Origin: Xanthomonas sp. CFBP 8443
Lineage (GTDB): Bacteria; Pseudomonadota; Gammaproteobacteria; Xanthomonadales; Xanthomonadaceae
Assembly: GCF_025666195.1 (NCBI RefSeq)
Contig: NZ_CP102592.1
Span: forward strand, 4,216,001 to 4,280,000
Direction: 5' to 3'
Length of the DNA stretch: 64,000 nucleotides
Below the pieces are notes generated by a model, which was given only the letters and a program-made list of their open reading frames with translations, was not told the origin of the DNA and did not search any database. Every line of letters begins with the position of its first letter. The first letter of the stretch is position 1. A program made the translations under genes and the position numbers. Shown here in pieces: positions 43,706-53,826 of the stretch.

Positions 43706-44001
43706 GTCTCGCGTGCGGCTGGCAGTGCGCGGCGGGGCACTGTGCGTGCGATTCGTGCCGCATGCGTGGCGCAACCACTGCTGCGTTGTCTCCGAGTCAC
43801 GGCACCGGCTGCGGACGTCGAAGGCAAGGCAGCACCGTCGCGCAAGAAGTACGGCATTTTCCCGGCGTCGCAGCTGCGACGCATGCCTGCGCAAGCGCCG
43901 CATTTGCCGCACGCGCAGGCAGCGTACGGCGCTGCGCTGCAGCGCGCGCAGCGCACACGATCGCGCTAGCCTTTTCGTTCCCCGAACAGGAGCACGCGAC
44001 C
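43706..44001. other. Intergenic region between nadM promoter and VOC gene
   Basis: GC-rich, no gene supported on either strand. It holds a cluster of short inverted repeats (for example GTCGCAGCTGCGAC near 43868) and the AGGAG ribosome site of the VOC gene at its end. Nothing else is recognised. Confidence 0.6.
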
Positions 44002-44385
44002 ATGTCCCATCGCAGCCGTCTTGCCGGATTCATCATCGATTGCCAGGACACCGATGCCGAGGTGGGCGCGCGCTTCTGGAGCGCGGCGCTCGGTTATCCA
44101 GCTGCGCCGAGCTACTCCGAACTCGGCGCCGAATACGCCGAGCTGCAGGGCGCCCCGGCCGGGCTGCACGTGGAAGTGCAGCGCGTCGATCACCCGTCGC
44201 GGGTGCACCTGGATATCGAGAGCGACGACATCGACGCCGAGGTCGCGCGCCTGGAGCGCCTCGGCGCGCGCCGCATCGGCTTCGTCAAACGCTGGTGGGT
44301 GATGGAAGCGCCGACCGGACACCGTTTCTGCGTGGTCAAGATGGGCGATCCCGCCACCGGTGCGCAGCCCAACACCTGGGACTGA
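44002..44385 (+). CDS. VOC-family (glyoxalase/bleomycin-resistance fold) protein
   Basis: 127 residues, one vicinal-oxygen-chelate unit with two beta-alpha-beta modules: FIIDCQDTDAEVGARFWSAAL near 10-30 and HLDIESDDIDAEVARLERLGA near 68-88. The end GHRFCVVK near 107 is common in the group often annotated as glyoxalase-like. Metal ligands of true glyoxalase I are not all present, so it may be a binding protein or an enzyme of unknown type. AGGAG lies nine bases before the ATG at 44002. Confidence 0.85.
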   Translation: MSHRSRLAGFIIDCQDTDAEVGARFWSAALGYPAAPSYSELGAEYAELQGAPAGLHVEVQRVDHPSRVHLDIESDDIDAEVARLERLGARRIGFVKRWWVMEAPTGHRFCVVKMGDPATGAQPNTWD

Positions 44386-44693
44386 CACGACCGGGAGTGC
44401 GCAGCGACACCGCGTTCCCGATCACGCATCGCCTGCGCCCGCAGCGGATCCCTGCAGATATGCGCACCCCTGCGCCGGCATGCGTGCGGTGTCGATTCGC
44501 GCGCCTGCGCAAGCGCATGTCGCGCACCGCCCGGCATCGTGCCGGACATTGCGCGCCGGTTCCGTTGCAACAACGCAACATGTCTGGCGTAGCGTGCAGA
44601 TGCGAAAACCTGCACACCGGCGCTGGCCCATGCCGCGCCGTGCATGCCACCATTGCGCCCGCGCTTCCCGCTGTCATCCAAGAGATGTTTCCG
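44386..44693. other. Intergenic region upstream of the EEP gene
   Basis: No gene supported. GTTGC-N6-GCAAC at 44562-44577 is a small palindrome, and TTGCAA followed by TAGCGT could serve as a weak rightward promoter. Nothing else is recognised. Confidence 0.5.
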
Positions 44694-45572
44694 ATGCCGA
44701 CTTCCTCGCCCTTTCCCCGCGTACGCGCCGTGGCGCTTGCGTTCGCCCTGTCGCTGTTCGCCCTCCTCGCCGCGCCGCTGGCGGGCGCCGCGCCCGCGCC
44801 GGCTCCGCTCAAGGTGATGAGCTTCAACGTGCGCGTGCCGGTCGACAAGGATGGCGACAAGCGTTGGGAGATCCGCCGCAGCGCGATGGCGGCGCTGATC
44901 CGCACGCAGCATCCGGACCTGTTCGGCACCCAGGAACTGGTCAAGCTGCAGGCCGACTACCTGGCCGCGCAGTTGCCCGACTACCGCTGGTTCGGCCGCA
45001 GCCGCGACGGCAGCGAGGACGGCGAGCGCATGGGCGTGTTCTACGACAGCCGCCGGCTGAAGCTGGTGGAATCGGGCGACTTCTGGCTGTCGGACACCCC
45101 GGCGGTGGTCGGCAGCATCAGTTGGGGCCACCCGCTGCCGCGGATGGTCAACTGGGGGCTGTTCGAACGCATCGCCGACGGCCGCCGTTTCTATCTGTTC
45201 GATACGCATCTTCCGTATCGCGACGAGGACGAGGCGGCGCGCGCCAAGGGTGCCGCGCTGATCCTCGCGCGCCTGCAGGCCTTGCCGGCGGACGTGCCGG
45301 TGGTGCTCACCGGCGACTTCAACACCGCGCCGGACTCGCCCACCTACCGCACGCTGGTTCCCGCGCTGGCCGACGCGCGCGCGCAGGCGCCGCAGCCGCA
45401 AGGGCCGGAAGCGACCTTCCACGACTTCACCGGCCATCCCGACCGGCGCATCGACTGGATCCTGTCGCGCGGGCTGCGCGCCACCCGCTTCTCCACGCTG
45501 GACGCGCGGCCGCAGGGGCATTGGCCGTCGGACCACTTCCCGGTGATGGCCGAGTTCGCCTGGCCGCACTGA
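44694..45572 (+). CDS. Exported endonuclease/exonuclease/phosphatase-family protein
   Basis: 292 residues from the ATG at 44694, nine bases after AAGAG. An in-frame ATG at 44685 adds three residues. The signal peptide ends near AGA (residue 31). EEP motifs follow: MSFNVR near 41, GTQELVKLQ near 75-83 with the metal-binding glutamate, DTHLPY near 168, LTGDFN near 203 with the D-x-N pair, DFTGHPDRRIDWIL near 241-254 and SDHFPV near 280 with the catalytic histidine. Such secreted enzymes hydrolyse phosphodiesters or phosphates. The substrate is unknown. Confidence 0.9.
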   Translation: MPTSSPFPRVRAVALAFALSLFALLAAPLAGAAPAPAPLKVMSFNVRVPVDKDGDKRWEIRRSAMAALIRTQHPDLFGTQELVKLQADYLAAQLPDYRWFGRSRDGSEDGERMGVFYDSRRLKLVESGDFWLSDTPAVVGSISWGHPLPRMVNWGLFERIADGRRFYLFDTHLPYRDEDEAARAKGAALILARLQALPADVPVVLTGDFNTAPDSPTYRTLVPALADARAQAPQPQGPEATFHDFTGHPDRRIDWILSRGLRATRFSTLDARPQGHWPSDHFPVMAEFAWPH

Positions 45573-45594
45573 ACCGCTCCGTCGGCGTGCCGCG

Positions 45595-46515
45595 TCATTG
45601 CGCCGACCCCTGTGTCGGCGCGGCGCCATCGGCGTGCGCGCATAGCCAGTCCACCACCTGACGCACCGCCGGCACCGGTGCTGGCGCCGGCCGCCACACG
45701 ATCGACAGCTGCCGCGCCGCCCACGCTTCATGCAGCGGCACCGCGACCAGCTGCGCGCGCACGCTGACCCTGGCCAGCGCCGCCTGCGGCAGGATCGCCA
45801 CGCCGGCGCCGCGCGCCAGCATCCGGCACAGCGGCTCGATGCCGTGCACGTGGGCGCGGATGCGCAACTGGCCGCCGGCACGCGCGGCCTGCGTGCGCAG
45901 GTGCCGCTGCAACGCGCTGTCGTCGGCCAGGCCGAGGAATTCCGCCTGCCACAGCTGCGCCAGGCGCAGCTGCGGCGCTTGCGCCAATGGATGCGAGGCG
46001 GCCGCCACCAGCACCAGCCGGTCCTGCCGGAACGCCTGCGCGTGCAGGCCGGCGAGGTCGGCATGGTCGGCGATCACCGCCAGGTCGGCGCGTTCCTCGC
46101 GCACCGCATCGGCGGCGGCGGTGCTGCCCAGCTCGCGCAAGGCCAGGTCGATACGCGGATGCGCGACCAGGAACTCGGCCAGCAGTTCGGGCAGCCATTC
46201 GTACAGCGCCGCGGTATTGGCCAGCAGCCGCACCGTGGCCTGGTTGGCGCCGGCGTGTTCGCCCAGTTCGGCGCGCATCGCCTCGGCCTGGCGCAGCAGC
46301 TGCCGCGCATGCCGCAACAACGCCGCGCCGGCCGCGGTCAGGGTCACGCCGCGGCGGCCGCGCACGAACAGCGCCGTCCCCGCCTGCAGTTCCAGCGCGC
46401 GGATGCGGGCGCTGGCCGCGGCCAGCGACAACACGGCCCGTTCCGCGCCGGCGGTGATGCTGCCGGCCTCGGCCACCGCCGCGAACAGACGCAAGTCGAT
46501 GAAATCCAGATGCAT
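45595..46515 (-). CDS. LysR-family transcriptional regulator
   Basis: 306 residues. The winged helix lies at 1-65 (LRLFAAVAEAGSITAGAERA near 8-27), with GRRGVTLTAAGAALLRHAR near 52-70 as the family wing. The effector domain from about 90 has the two-lobe LysR substrate fold. It is divergent from the TauE/SafE gene with 85 bases between the starts, and LysR regulators usually control such a neighbour. Confidence 0.92.
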   Translation of the reverse strand: MHLDFIDLRLFAAVAEAGSITAGAERAVLSLAAASARIRALELQAGTALFVRGRRGVTLTAAGAALLRHARQLLRQAEAMRAELGEHAGANQATVRLLANTAALYEWLPELLAEFLVAHPRIDLALRELGSTAAADAVREERADLAVIADHADLAGLHAQAFRQDRLVLVAAASHPLAQAPQLRLAQLWQAEFLGLADDSALQRHLRTQAARAGGQLRIRAHVHGIEPLCRMLARGAGVAILPQAALARVSVRAQLVAVPLHEAWAARQLSIVWRPAPAPVPAVRQVVDWLCAHADGAAPTQGSAQ

Positions 46516-46600
46516 CGCCACTCCAGCCTTCGTCGTTGCCGAAGTCTGCCTGAAGCGATCGCGCATTGTCCGCCGCCGCCGGACGCCCGATGCTGCAGGC

Positions 46601-47344
46601 ATGCAATCGCTGATCCCGCATCTGCTGCCGGTCGCCGCGGTGTTCTGCCTGGCCGGCTTCGTCAAGGGCGTCGCCGGCACCGGCCTGCCGACGGTGGCGA
46701 TGGGCCTGCTCGGACTGTGGCTGGCGCCGCCCGAGGCGGCCGCGCTGCTGGTGCTGCCGTCGCTGCTGACCAACCTGCAGCAGGCCTGGGGCGACGGTGC
46801 GGCGGTGCTGCTGCGCCGGTTGTGGCCGCTGCTGGCGACGATCGTGGTCGGTACCTGGCTCAGCGCCGGCATCCTGGTCGGCGCCGATCCGGCGCTGGCC
46901 CGCGGTGGGCTCGGCGCGCTGCTGGCGCTGTACGCCCTGCTCGGCCTGAGCCGCTGGCAGGGCCGGCTGCCGCCGCGGCACGAACCCTGGGCCGGCCCGG
47001 CGGCCGGGCTGGCGACCGGCCTGCTGACCGGCGCCACCGGCGTGTTCGTGCTGCCGTCGCTGCCCTACCTGGTGGCGCTGGGCCTGCCACGCGACACGCT
47101 GATGCGCGCCCTGGGCTATTGCTTCGGCACCGCCACCCTGGCGCTGGCCGCGGCGCTGGCCTGGCATGGCGCATTCGCGCGCGCGGCGCTGGGGCCGTCG
47201 CTGCTGGCGCTGCTGCCGACCGTGGCGGGCATGTGGCTCGGCGCGCGGGTCCGCCAGCGCATCTCCGCCGAGGCGTTCCGTCGCTTGTTCTTCCTGACCT
47301 TGCTGGCGCTGGGCCTGCATCAGTTGTGGCAGGCATGGGGCTAG
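46601..47344 (+). CDS. TauE/SafE-family sulfite/anion exporter
   Basis: 247 residues, seven to eight hydrophobic helices in two repeats. GFVKGVAGTGLPTVAMGLL at 19-37 and GLLTGATGVFVLPSLPYL near 138-155 are the paired signature motifs. The family moves small organosulfur or sulfite-like anions across the inner membrane. The Shine-Dalgarno is weak (CAGG close to the ATG). The divergent LysR gene is the likely regulator. Confidence 0.9.
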   Translation: MQSLIPHLLPVAAVFCLAGFVKGVAGTGLPTVAMGLLGLWLAPPEAAALLVLPSLLTNLQQAWGDGAAVLLRRLWPLLATIVVGTWLSAGILVGADPALARGGLGALLALYALLGLSRWQGRLPPRHEPWAGPAAGLATGLLTGATGVFVLPSLPYLVALGLPRDTLMRALGYCFGTATLALAAALAWHGAFARAALGPSLLALLPTVAGMWLGARVRQRISAEAFRRLFFLTLLALGLHQLWQAWG

Positions 47345-47426
47345 GCGCTTCGATCGAATCGATGTCCACCTGTCGAAGTGCCGGTGGCTTGGATCGCTGG
47401 TTGCGATGGCGTTCTCGGGAAAGCTC

Positions 47427-47605
47427 GTCGCGACTGAAGTCGCTCCCACAAAAGGGCCGGTCGGCGCGACTGCGTCGCGGTGTTTCGGTTTCAGCCGATA
47501 AGGGAGCGAATGCGGCGGCGGGGCTCGGGTCGCGGCTGAAGCCGCTCCTACAGTGCACCCAGCGGGCGCGTCGCAGGTCCCTGCAGGAGCGGCTTCAGCC
47601 GCGAC
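47427..47605. repeat. Cluster of three REP copies
   Basis: REP-like 24-mers at 47427-47450 (diverged, GTCGCGACTGAAGTCGCTCC), 47529-47553 and 47581-47605, the last inverted relative to the others. The whole 592-base gap 47345-47936 holds these repeats, short diverged remnants near 47630 and a terminator at its right end, with no gene supported. Confidence 0.85.
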
Positions 47606-47875
47606 GAACGAAGCAGCGGATTTCCAAGCTCCGCTCGCTGTCGGGGCCGAAGTCCTCCTACAGCGCACTGCGCTGCCATCGCAGGCCTTGAAGCCGTGCG
47701 CAGCGCCTCGCGCCAGCGCAATCACGACGAACGCGGCGGCGCGCGCTCCAGCGGCGATGCGATCGGCCTGGAGCATTCGCCAGAGGGATCGGCGAATGCC
47801 GCGCTGGCCGCCGCGGGATCGCTCGGCACTCAGGACGAACGCAGGCGGCTGCGCGCAACCGCGCGAACGCACAAC

Positions 47876-47907
47876 GAAAAACGCGCCACCGCTGGGCGAT
47901 GGCGCGT
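47876..47907 (-). terminator. Intrinsic terminator of the prc gene
   Basis: Read leftward, ACGCGCCA / TGGCGCGT (8-bp stem, 11-base loop) is followed by TTTTTCGTTG, 30 bases past the prc stop. Confidence 0.85.
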
Positions 47908-47936
47908 CTGTTTTCGCGCGGCGGTGGAGGCTGGGC

Positions 47937-50114
47937 TCAGTCGGCCCAGCGCCCCGGGCCGGTTGACTGCGGCAGCACCTGCACCGACAGCGGACGGTCC
48001 TTTTCCAGCAGGTTCAACGCGTCGGCCAGGATCGCCGCCGACTCGCGCAGCAGCGGATCCGGGCGCTTGTCGACCAGCTTTTCGCGCGCGGCGTCCTTGA
48101 CGATGTCGCGCTCGTTGCCGGTCAGACCGTCGTCGCTGCTGTCGTCGGCGAGCGGGTCCAGCGGCAGGCCGAGCTGCTTGCGCATCTCCTGGCGCTGCTT
48201 GCGCTGCACGTCCTGCTTCTCGCGCTCGGCGCGGCGCTCGGCCTCGTTGAGCACCACGTACTTCTTCGCCGCTTCGGTGCGGAACTGCTGCACGTCCTCT
48301 TCCCACCACTGGAATTCCTTGTCGCTGGCGATGCGGCCGGCATGCAGCGTCTCCAGCCTCGGCAGCAGCGGCGCGAAGTTGCCGTACTGGGTGTGCGGCA
48401 CCGCGGCGATGCGAGTCCACGGCAGGGCGTTGTCGTAGGTGCTCTCGCCGAACTCGGTGGCGTCGACGCTGGCCGGGAACGCGATGTCCGGCACCACGCC
48501 CTTGTGCTGGGTGCTGCTGCCGCTAACCCGGAAGAACTGCGCGATGGTCAGCTTGACCTGGCCGAAGCGGTCGGTCTCGTTGGCCGGCCAGCGGTCCAGG
48601 TCGACGATGTTCTGCACCGTGCCCTTGCCGAAGCTGGTCTCGCCGATGATCAGGCCGCGGCCGTAGTCCTGGATGGCGCCGGCGAAGATCTCCGAGGCCG
48701 AGGCCGAGCCGCGGTTGATCAGCACCGCCAGCGGGCCGTCCCAGGCCACGCCCGGCTTGTCGTCGCTGTTGACGGTGACGCGGCCGCCGGATTCGCGCAC
48801 CTGCACCACCGGGCCCTGCTCGATGAACAGGCCGGTGAGTTCGATCGCCTCGTCCAGCGAACCGCCGCCGTTGTTGCGCAGGTCCAGCACCACGCCGTCG
48901 AGCTTGTCGGTCTTGAAGCCGGCCAGCAGCTTGGCCACGTCGCGGGTCGCCGAGGCGTAGTCGCTGGCGTTGCGGCGACGGCCCTCGAAGTCCTGGTAGA
49001 ACGCCGGCAGCTTGATCACGCCGACGCGCCGCGCAGGTTCGCCGTCCTTCGCCGGCAGGGTGATGGTCTCGCCCTTGGCGGCCTGCTCGGCCAGGCGCAC
49101 CTTCTGCCGGGTCAGCAGCAACTGGCGGTGCTTGCCGTCCACGCCGGTCTCGGCCGGGATGTATTCCAGCCGCACCTGGGTGTCCTTGTCGCCGCGGATC
49201 TTGGCCACGACGTCGTCGATGCGCCAGCCGATCACGTCCTCGACCTGGCCGGACTTGCCCTGGCCGACGCCGACGATGCGGTCGCCCGCCTTCAGCGTGC
49301 CGTCCACCGCGGCCGGGCCGCCGGGGATGACCTCGCGGATCACCACCATGTCGTCCTGCTTCTGCAGCTGCGCGCCGATGCCTTCCAGCGACAGCGACAT
49401 CTGCTGGTTGAAGTTCTCGGCGGTGCGCGGGGTGAAGTAGTCGGTGTGCGGGTCGACGGTGTTGGTGTAGGCGTTCATGAAGAACTGGAACACGTCCTCG
49501 CTCTTCAGCTCCTTCACCGAATCGGCGAGGTTGGCGTAGCGCTTGTCCAGGGTCTTGCGGATGTCCTCGGGCTTCTTGCCGGCGAGCTTGAGCCGCAACC
49601 AGTCGTTCATCACCGACTTGCGCCACAGCGCGTCCAGTTCCTGGTTGTCCTTGGGCCACGGCACGTCCTTGCGGTCGTACTCGAACTTCTCGCTGCCGTT
49701 GAAATCGAAGTCCTGCTTGAGCAGCTTGCGCGCATAGCCGATGCGCTCGTCCACGCGCTGCCGGTACACGGCGAACACCTGGAACGCCGGCTCCAGCTGG
49801 CCGGAGGCGATATTGGCGCCGAGGTTGGCCTGGAACGGGGCGAACTTGTCGACGTCGGCCTGGGTGAAGAACTGCTTGCTGCCGTCCAGCGTCTCCAGGT
49901 ACTTCTTGAAGACTTCCTTGGAGGTCGCCTCGTCGAGCGCGCGCGGCCGGTAGGCGTAGCGGCTGTCGGACAGCAGCCCGTAGACCAGCTTGGCGGTGGT
50001 GGACTGGTCGGCGGTCGAGGCCGCGGGCAGCGCCGGCGCGTCGGTGCGGGCGAACAGCGCCAGCGGCGCGGTCAGCGCGAACGCCAGCAGAAAGACGGAA
50101 GCTTTGAATTTCAT
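47937..50114 (-). CDS. prc: Carboxy-terminal processing protease (Tsp/Prc)
   Basis: 725 residues, the long proteobacterial form. The signal peptide ends near LFA (residue 22). The N-terminal helical domain runs to about 230, then a PDZ domain (EGIGAQLQKQDDMVVIREVI near 250) and the S41 core: LDLRNNGGGSLDEA near 396-409, NRGSASASEIFAG with the catalytic serine near 450, and GETSFGKGTVQ with the catalytic lysine near 475. A charged C-terminal domain (DUF3340-like) completes it. In the periplasm it degrades tagged proteins and controls peptidoglycan hydrolases. GAGAG seven bases upstream supports the start. Confidence 0.97.
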   Translation of the reverse strand: MKFKASVFLLAFALTAPLALFARTDAPALPAASTADQSTTAKLVYGLLSDSRYAYRPRALDEATSKEVFKKYLETLDGSKQFFTQADVDKFAPFQANLGANIASGQLEPAFQVFAVYRQRVDERIGYARKLLKQDFDFNGSEKFEYDRKDVPWPKDNQELDALWRKSVMNDWLRLKLAGKKPEDIRKTLDKRYANLADSVKELKSEDVFQFFMNAYTNTVDPHTDYFTPRTAENFNQQMSLSLEGIGAQLQKQDDMVVIREVIPGGPAAVDGTLKAGDRIVGVGQGKSGQVEDVIGWRIDDVVAKIRGDKDTQVRLEYIPAETGVDGKHRQLLLTRQKVRLAEQAAKGETITLPAKDGEPARRVGVIKLPAFYQDFEGRRRNASDYASATRDVAKLLAGFKTDKLDGVVLDLRNNGGGSLDEAIELTGLFIEQGPVVQVRESGGRVTVNSDDKPGVAWDGPLAVLINRGSASASEIFAGAIQDYGRGLIIGETSFGKGTVQNIVDLDRWPANETDRFGQVKLTIAQFFRVSGSSTQHKGVVPDIAFPASVDATEFGESTYDNALPWTRIAAVPHTQYGNFAPLLPRLETLHAGRIASDKEFQWWEEDVQQFRTEAAKKYVVLNEAERRAEREKQDVQRKQRQEMRKQLGLPLDPLADDSSDDGLTGNERDIVKDAAREKLVDKRPDPLLRESAAILADALNLLEKDRPLSVQVLPQSTGPGRWAD

Positions 50115-50360
50115 CTACGTACTCTCGGCACCAGGCCGTCAGGGGGGCTGCAGATCGCGTGAGACAACACGACAGTGCCGCAAGTTGCAGGCCGTGTCAC
50201 CTTTCCTGAACCAGACTAGCGGCGGCCCGGTAGCGAAGTGTGAATGGCGCCGGTGCAGCGGCCGCGGGCCTGCGCAAAGGCCGGCGCAGCGGGCATGCGG
50301 CCAGCGCCCGGCCGGCGCCGGACGTGGCGATCGAATGCGGGATCGGTGCCGCCGCGCCGC

Positions 50361-51377
50361 TCAGGCGGCGACGCCGGCGCCGGCGGCCTGGCGGTCGGCG
50401 TGGTAAGACGAGCGCACCATCGGCCCGGAGGCGACATGGCTGAAGCCCAGCGCGTTGCCGTACTCCTCCAGCGCCTTGTACTCCTCCGGCGTCCAGTAGC
50501 GCATCACCGGGTGGTGGTGCGCGGTGGGCTGCAGGTACTGGCCGATGGTGACCATGTCCACGTCGTGCGCGCGCAGGTCGCGCAGCGTGGCCTGCACCTG
50601 CTCCATGGTCTCGCCCAGGCCGAGCATGATCCCGGACTTGGTGGCGATGGCCGGGTGCTGCGCCTTGAACTTCTGCAGCAGGGTCAGCGACCACTGATAG
50701 TCGGCGCCGGGGCGCACGTTCGGGTACAGGTCCGGCACGGTCTCGATGTTGTGGTTGAACACGTCCGGCGGATTGGTCGCCAGGATCTCCAGCGCGCGGT
50801 CCATGCGGCCCTTGCCTCGGAAGTCCGGGGTCAGGATCTCGATGCGGGTGGCCGGGGCCTTGGCGCGGATCGCGCCGATGCAGTCGGCGAAGTGCTGGGC
50901 GCCGCCGTCGCGCAGGTCGTCGCGGTCGACGCTGGTCACCACCACGTAGCGCAGGCCCATGTCGGCCACGGTCTGCGCCAGGCTGGCCGGCTCGCCGGCG
51001 TCCGGCGGCTTGGGCCGGCCGTGGGCAACGTCGCAGAACGAGCAGCGGCGGGTGCAGACCTCGCCCAGGATCATGAAGGTGGCGGTGCCGTGGCTGAAGC
51101 ACTCGTGGATGTTCGGGCAGCTCGCTTCCTCGCAGACCGTGACCAGGCGGTTCTCGCGCAGCTTGGCCTTGAGGTTCTGCACCGCGTTGCCAGACGGGAT
51201 CCGCACCCGGATCCACGACGGCTTGCGCAGCACCGGCGCGTCGGCGAACTGCACCGGCGAGCGGTTGATCTTGTCTCCGCCCAATTGCTTGACGCCGGCC
51301 TGCAATGGCGCGGGCGCGGGCGCGCTGTCGCCGGAAAGGACCTGCAAGGGGATGGTGCGTGCGCTGGGCTGGGTCAT
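50361..51377 (-). CDS. lipA: Lipoyl synthase
   Basis: 338 residues. A radical SAM enzyme that inserts two sulfurs into octanoyl-protein. The auxiliary cluster C-x4-C-x5-C ([12 protein letters not shown], near 101-112) and the SAM cluster C-x3-C-x2-C (CTRRCSFCD, near 127-135) are both present. It lies 22 bases after lipB in the same direction, the usual arrangement. The 246 bases between its stop and prc show no gene. Confidence 0.98.
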   Translation of the reverse strand: MTQPSARTIPLQVLSGDSAPAPAPLQAGVKQLGGDKINRSPVQFADAPVLRKPSWIRVRIPSGNAVQNLKAKLRENRLVTVCEEASCPNIHECFSHGTATFMILGEVCTRRCSFCDVAHGRPKPPDAGEPASLAQTVADMGLRYVVVTSVDRDDLRDGGAQHFADCIGAIRAKAPATRIEILTPDFRGKGRMDRALEILATNPPDVFNHNIETVPDLYPNVRPGADYQWSLTLLQKFKAQHPAIATKSGIMLGLGETMEQVQATLRDLRAHDVDMVTIGQYLQPTAHHHPVMRYWTPEEYKALEEYGNALGFSHVASGPMVRSSYHADRQAAGAGVAA

Positions 51378-51399
51378 GGCGTCGTCGGCGGGCAGGCGG

Positions 51400-52113
51400 T
51401 CAGGCCGCGTGCGTGAGCGTGAGGTCGGGCAAGGCGTCGAGCGGCTGCAGGGTCAGCCCGAACTGGCGCGCCAGTTGGGCCAGCAGCACCGGTTTGACGG
51501 CCTGCATGCCGGAGGGACCGCCCAAGTCTAGCACCGAGGTCACCTGCAGGCCCTGGTAGCCGCAGGGGTTGATCCGGTGGAACGGCTCCAAGTCCATCGC
51601 CACGTTGAACGACAGGCCGTGGAAGGTGCAGCCGCGGCGCACGCGGATGCCGAGCGCGGCAACCTTGGCCGCGCCGACGTAGACCCCGGGCGCGCCGTCG
51701 CGGCGCTGGCCGAGGATGTTCCATTCGTCCAGCGTGTCGATGATCGCCTGCTCGATGCGGCACACGTAGTCGCGCACGCCGATCTTCAGCCGGCGCAGGT
51801 CCAGCAGCGGGTACACCACCAGCTGGCCGGGGCCGTGGTAGGTGACCTGGCCGCCGCGGTCCACGTGCAGCACCGGGATCTCGCCGGGCGCCAGCACGTG
51901 TTCGGGCTTGCCGGCCTGGCCGAGAGTGAACACCGGTTCGTGCTCGACCACCCACAGCTCGTCGGCGCTGGCCTCCTCGCGCGCATCGGTGAAGCGCTGC
52001 ATCGCGCGCCACACCGGCGCGTAGGGCTGGCGACCGAGATCGCGGACCAGGCACGGCGGCAACGCCGGGGCCGGCTGCGGCGCCACTGCCGCGGCGCCGG
52101 CTACAGCGTCCAC
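51400..52113 (-). CDS. lipB: Octanoyl-[acyl-carrier-protein]-protein N-octanoyltransferase
   Basis: 237 residues from a GTG start at 52113 that lies inside the end of ybeD (13-base overlap). It moves octanoate from ACP to lipoyl domains, feeding Lip[19 protein letters not shown] near 86-103 holds the conserved [17 protein letters not shown] near 149-161 the catalytic lysine, and [13 protein letters not shown] near 181-193 the catalytic cysteine. Confidence 0.97.
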   Translation of the reverse strand: MDAVAGAAAVAPQPAPALPPCLVRDLGRQPYAPVWRAMQRFTDAREEASADELWVVEHEPVFTLGQAGKPEHVLAPGEIPVLHVDRGGQVTYHGPGQLVVYPLLDLRRLKIGVRDYVCRIEQAIIDTLDEWNILGQRRDGAPGVYVGAAKVAALGIRVRRGCTFHGLSFNVAMDLEPFHRINPCGYQGLQVTSVLDLGGPSGMQAVKPVLLAQLARQFGLTLQPLDALPDLTLTHAA

Positions 52114-52379
52114 TTCACTTCCGGATGCTCGCGCAGCGCCAGGTGCGCGGCGTCGTACTGGGCGCGGTCGGCGGCGCGGAAGGCGATCCGCACCGACACG
52201 TACTTGCCGTTGGACGAATGCTTCCAGCTGATGCGCTCTTCCAGCACGTCCACGCCGGCCTTGGCCAGCAGGCGCGGCAGTTCGGTCTCCAGCCCGGTGT
52301 TGGCGTTGCCCATCGCGCTGAGCTCGAAGACGCCGGGGAACTGGAAGCCGTGTTCGGGGTTGTCGGAGGTGATGTCCAT
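52101..52379 (-). CDS. ybeD: YbeD-like DUF493 protein
   Basis: 92 residues, ferredoxin-like alpha/beta fold with FELSAMG near 18 and [13 protein letters not shown] near 54-66. Its stop overlaps the lipB start by 13 bases. The family lies beside lipB in many proteobacteria and is suggested to be regulatory, but no activity is proven. Confidence 0.93.
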   Translation of the reverse strand: MDITSDNPEHGFQFPGVFELSAMGNANTGLETELPRLLAKAGVDVLEERISWKHSSNGKYVSVRIAFRAADRAQYDAAHLALREHPEVKWTL

Positions 52380-52655
52380 GGCTGCATTATCGGGCCGGCG
52401 CCGGGCAAACCCAAGGCCGCGCGCCCGCTACGCACGGGCATGCAGCGGCGGTCCTGCAGCGCCAGCATGCGGGCCGGGTTGGCAAGCGACGCCGATGGGA
52501 CGAAGCGATACGGCCACATGGCTTTCGCCCGGCCCGGACCGCGCCCTATGCTGCCGTTCAGCCTCTTCCGCGGACCGGCTTTCACGGCATCCGCGCAGCC
52601 GGCCCGCTAGCGTCGCGCCACACCCTCCCCCCTTCCTCCGTACAGGGAACGTGCC

Positions 52656-53714
52656 ATGCCGTCATCGCGCCTGCCTCTCGCCGCTGCTGTCGTTCTCGCC
52701 ATCGCCTCGTTGCCCGCCGTTGCCGCCGATCGCTGCACCGGCAGCGCGCTGCAGGACACGCCGCCGACGGTGAACTTCCGGATCGACAACGACCTGTTCG
52801 GCGGCGCCGACCAGGACCAGGGCTATACCAACGGTTTCGGCGTGACCCTGGTCTCGCCGAACCTGGTCGACTTCACCGACGATCCCTGCCTGCCGCGGCT
52901 GGCGCGGGCGGTCAACCGCTACCTGGAGCGCCTGCACCCGGGCGAGTTCGAGCAGCAGAACATGGTCTTCAGTTTCGGCCAGGCCATCTTCACCCCGACC
53001 GACAAGACCCGCCGCGACCTGATCAAGGACGACCGCCCCTACGCCGCCGTGCTGGCGGTGAACTTCGGCTACAACGCGCGCAACCAGGACCGCCTGCGCA
53101 CGACCCAGCTGACCCTGGGCATGGTCGGCCCGTCGGCGCAGGGCAAGCAGGTGCAGGACGCGGTGCACGACGCGCTCGGCGACGAGAAGTTCCTCGGCTG
53201 GGACAACCAGTTGCACGACGAACCGGTGTTCCGCCTGCTGCACGAACGCATGCGCCGCTGGCCCGGGGATGCGGCGACCAACGCCGACGGCTGGGGCTGG
53301 GATGCGATCAGCCACTGGGGCGGCGCGCTCGGCACCCTGGAGACCCACGCCAACGCCGGCGCCGAAGTGCGCTTCGGCTGGAAGCTGCCGGACGACTTCG
53401 GCAGCTCGCCGCTGCGCCCGGCCGGCGAGAACACCGCCCCGCCCCGCTACGGCATGGGTCGCGGCTGGTCGGCGCACCTGTTCCTGACCAGCGACGCGCG
53501 CTGGGTGGTGCGCGACATCACCCTGGACGGCAACACCTTCCGCGACAGCCACAGCGTCAACAAACGCCCCTTCGTCGGCGAAGCCGGCTTCGGCCTGGCG
53601 GTGATGCGCGGCAACTGGAAGTTCGCCCTGGCGCGTTACTGGAGCACCCGCGAATTCGACCTGCAGAAACAGACCCCGGTGTTCGGCAGCTTCACGATCA
53701 GCCGGCGGCTTTGA
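52656..53714 (+). CDS. lpxR: LpxR-family lipid A 3'-O-deacylase
   Basis: 352 residues with a signal peptide ending near residue 23 (VAA). The outer-membrane enzyme removes the 3'-acyloxyacyl chain of lipid A. FRIDNDLFGGADQDQGYTNG near 41-60 carries the catalytic Asn-Asp pair and the YTNG motif. DRPYAAVL near 123-130, GWDNQLHDEP near 182-191 and the DAISHWGGALGTLETHANAG region near 210-229 are conserved, as is the C-terminal strand KFALARYWSTREF. It is rightward between leftward dacC and ybeD, breaking a gene order kept in many relatives. AGGGA seven bases upstream supports the start. Confidence 0.92.
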   Translation: MPSSRLPLAAAVVLAIASLPAVAADRCTGSALQDTPPTVNFRIDNDLFGGADQDQGYTNGFGVTLVSPNLVDFTDDPCLPRLARAVNRYLERLHPGEFEQQNMVFSFGQAIFTPTDKTRRDLIKDDRPYAAVLAVNFGYNARNQDRLRTTQLTLGMVGPSAQGKQVQDAVHDALGDEKFLGWDNQLHDEPVFRLLHERMRRWPGDAATNADGWGWDAISHWGGALGTLETHANAGAEVRFGWKLPDDFGSSPLRPAGENTAPPRYGMGRGWSAHLFLTSDARWVVRDITLDGNTFRDSHSVNKRPFVGEAGFGLAVMRGNWKFALARYWSTREFDLQKQTPVFGSFTISRRL

Positions 53715-53720
53715 AGGGCC

Positions 53721-53790
53721 GGGACTCGGGACTCGGGACTCGGGACTCGGGACTCGGGACTCGGGACTCGGGACTCGGGACTCGGGATGA
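53721..53790. repeat. Perfect 7-bp tandem array GGGACTC, nine copies, left arm
   Basis: Nine identical GGGACTC units and a final GGGATGA begin six bases after the lpxR stop. The inverted partner is at 53986-54018. Confidence 0.97.
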
Positions 53791-53826
53791 TGTTCCGGGG
53801 CAAATCCCTGTCAAGCGATTTGATGC

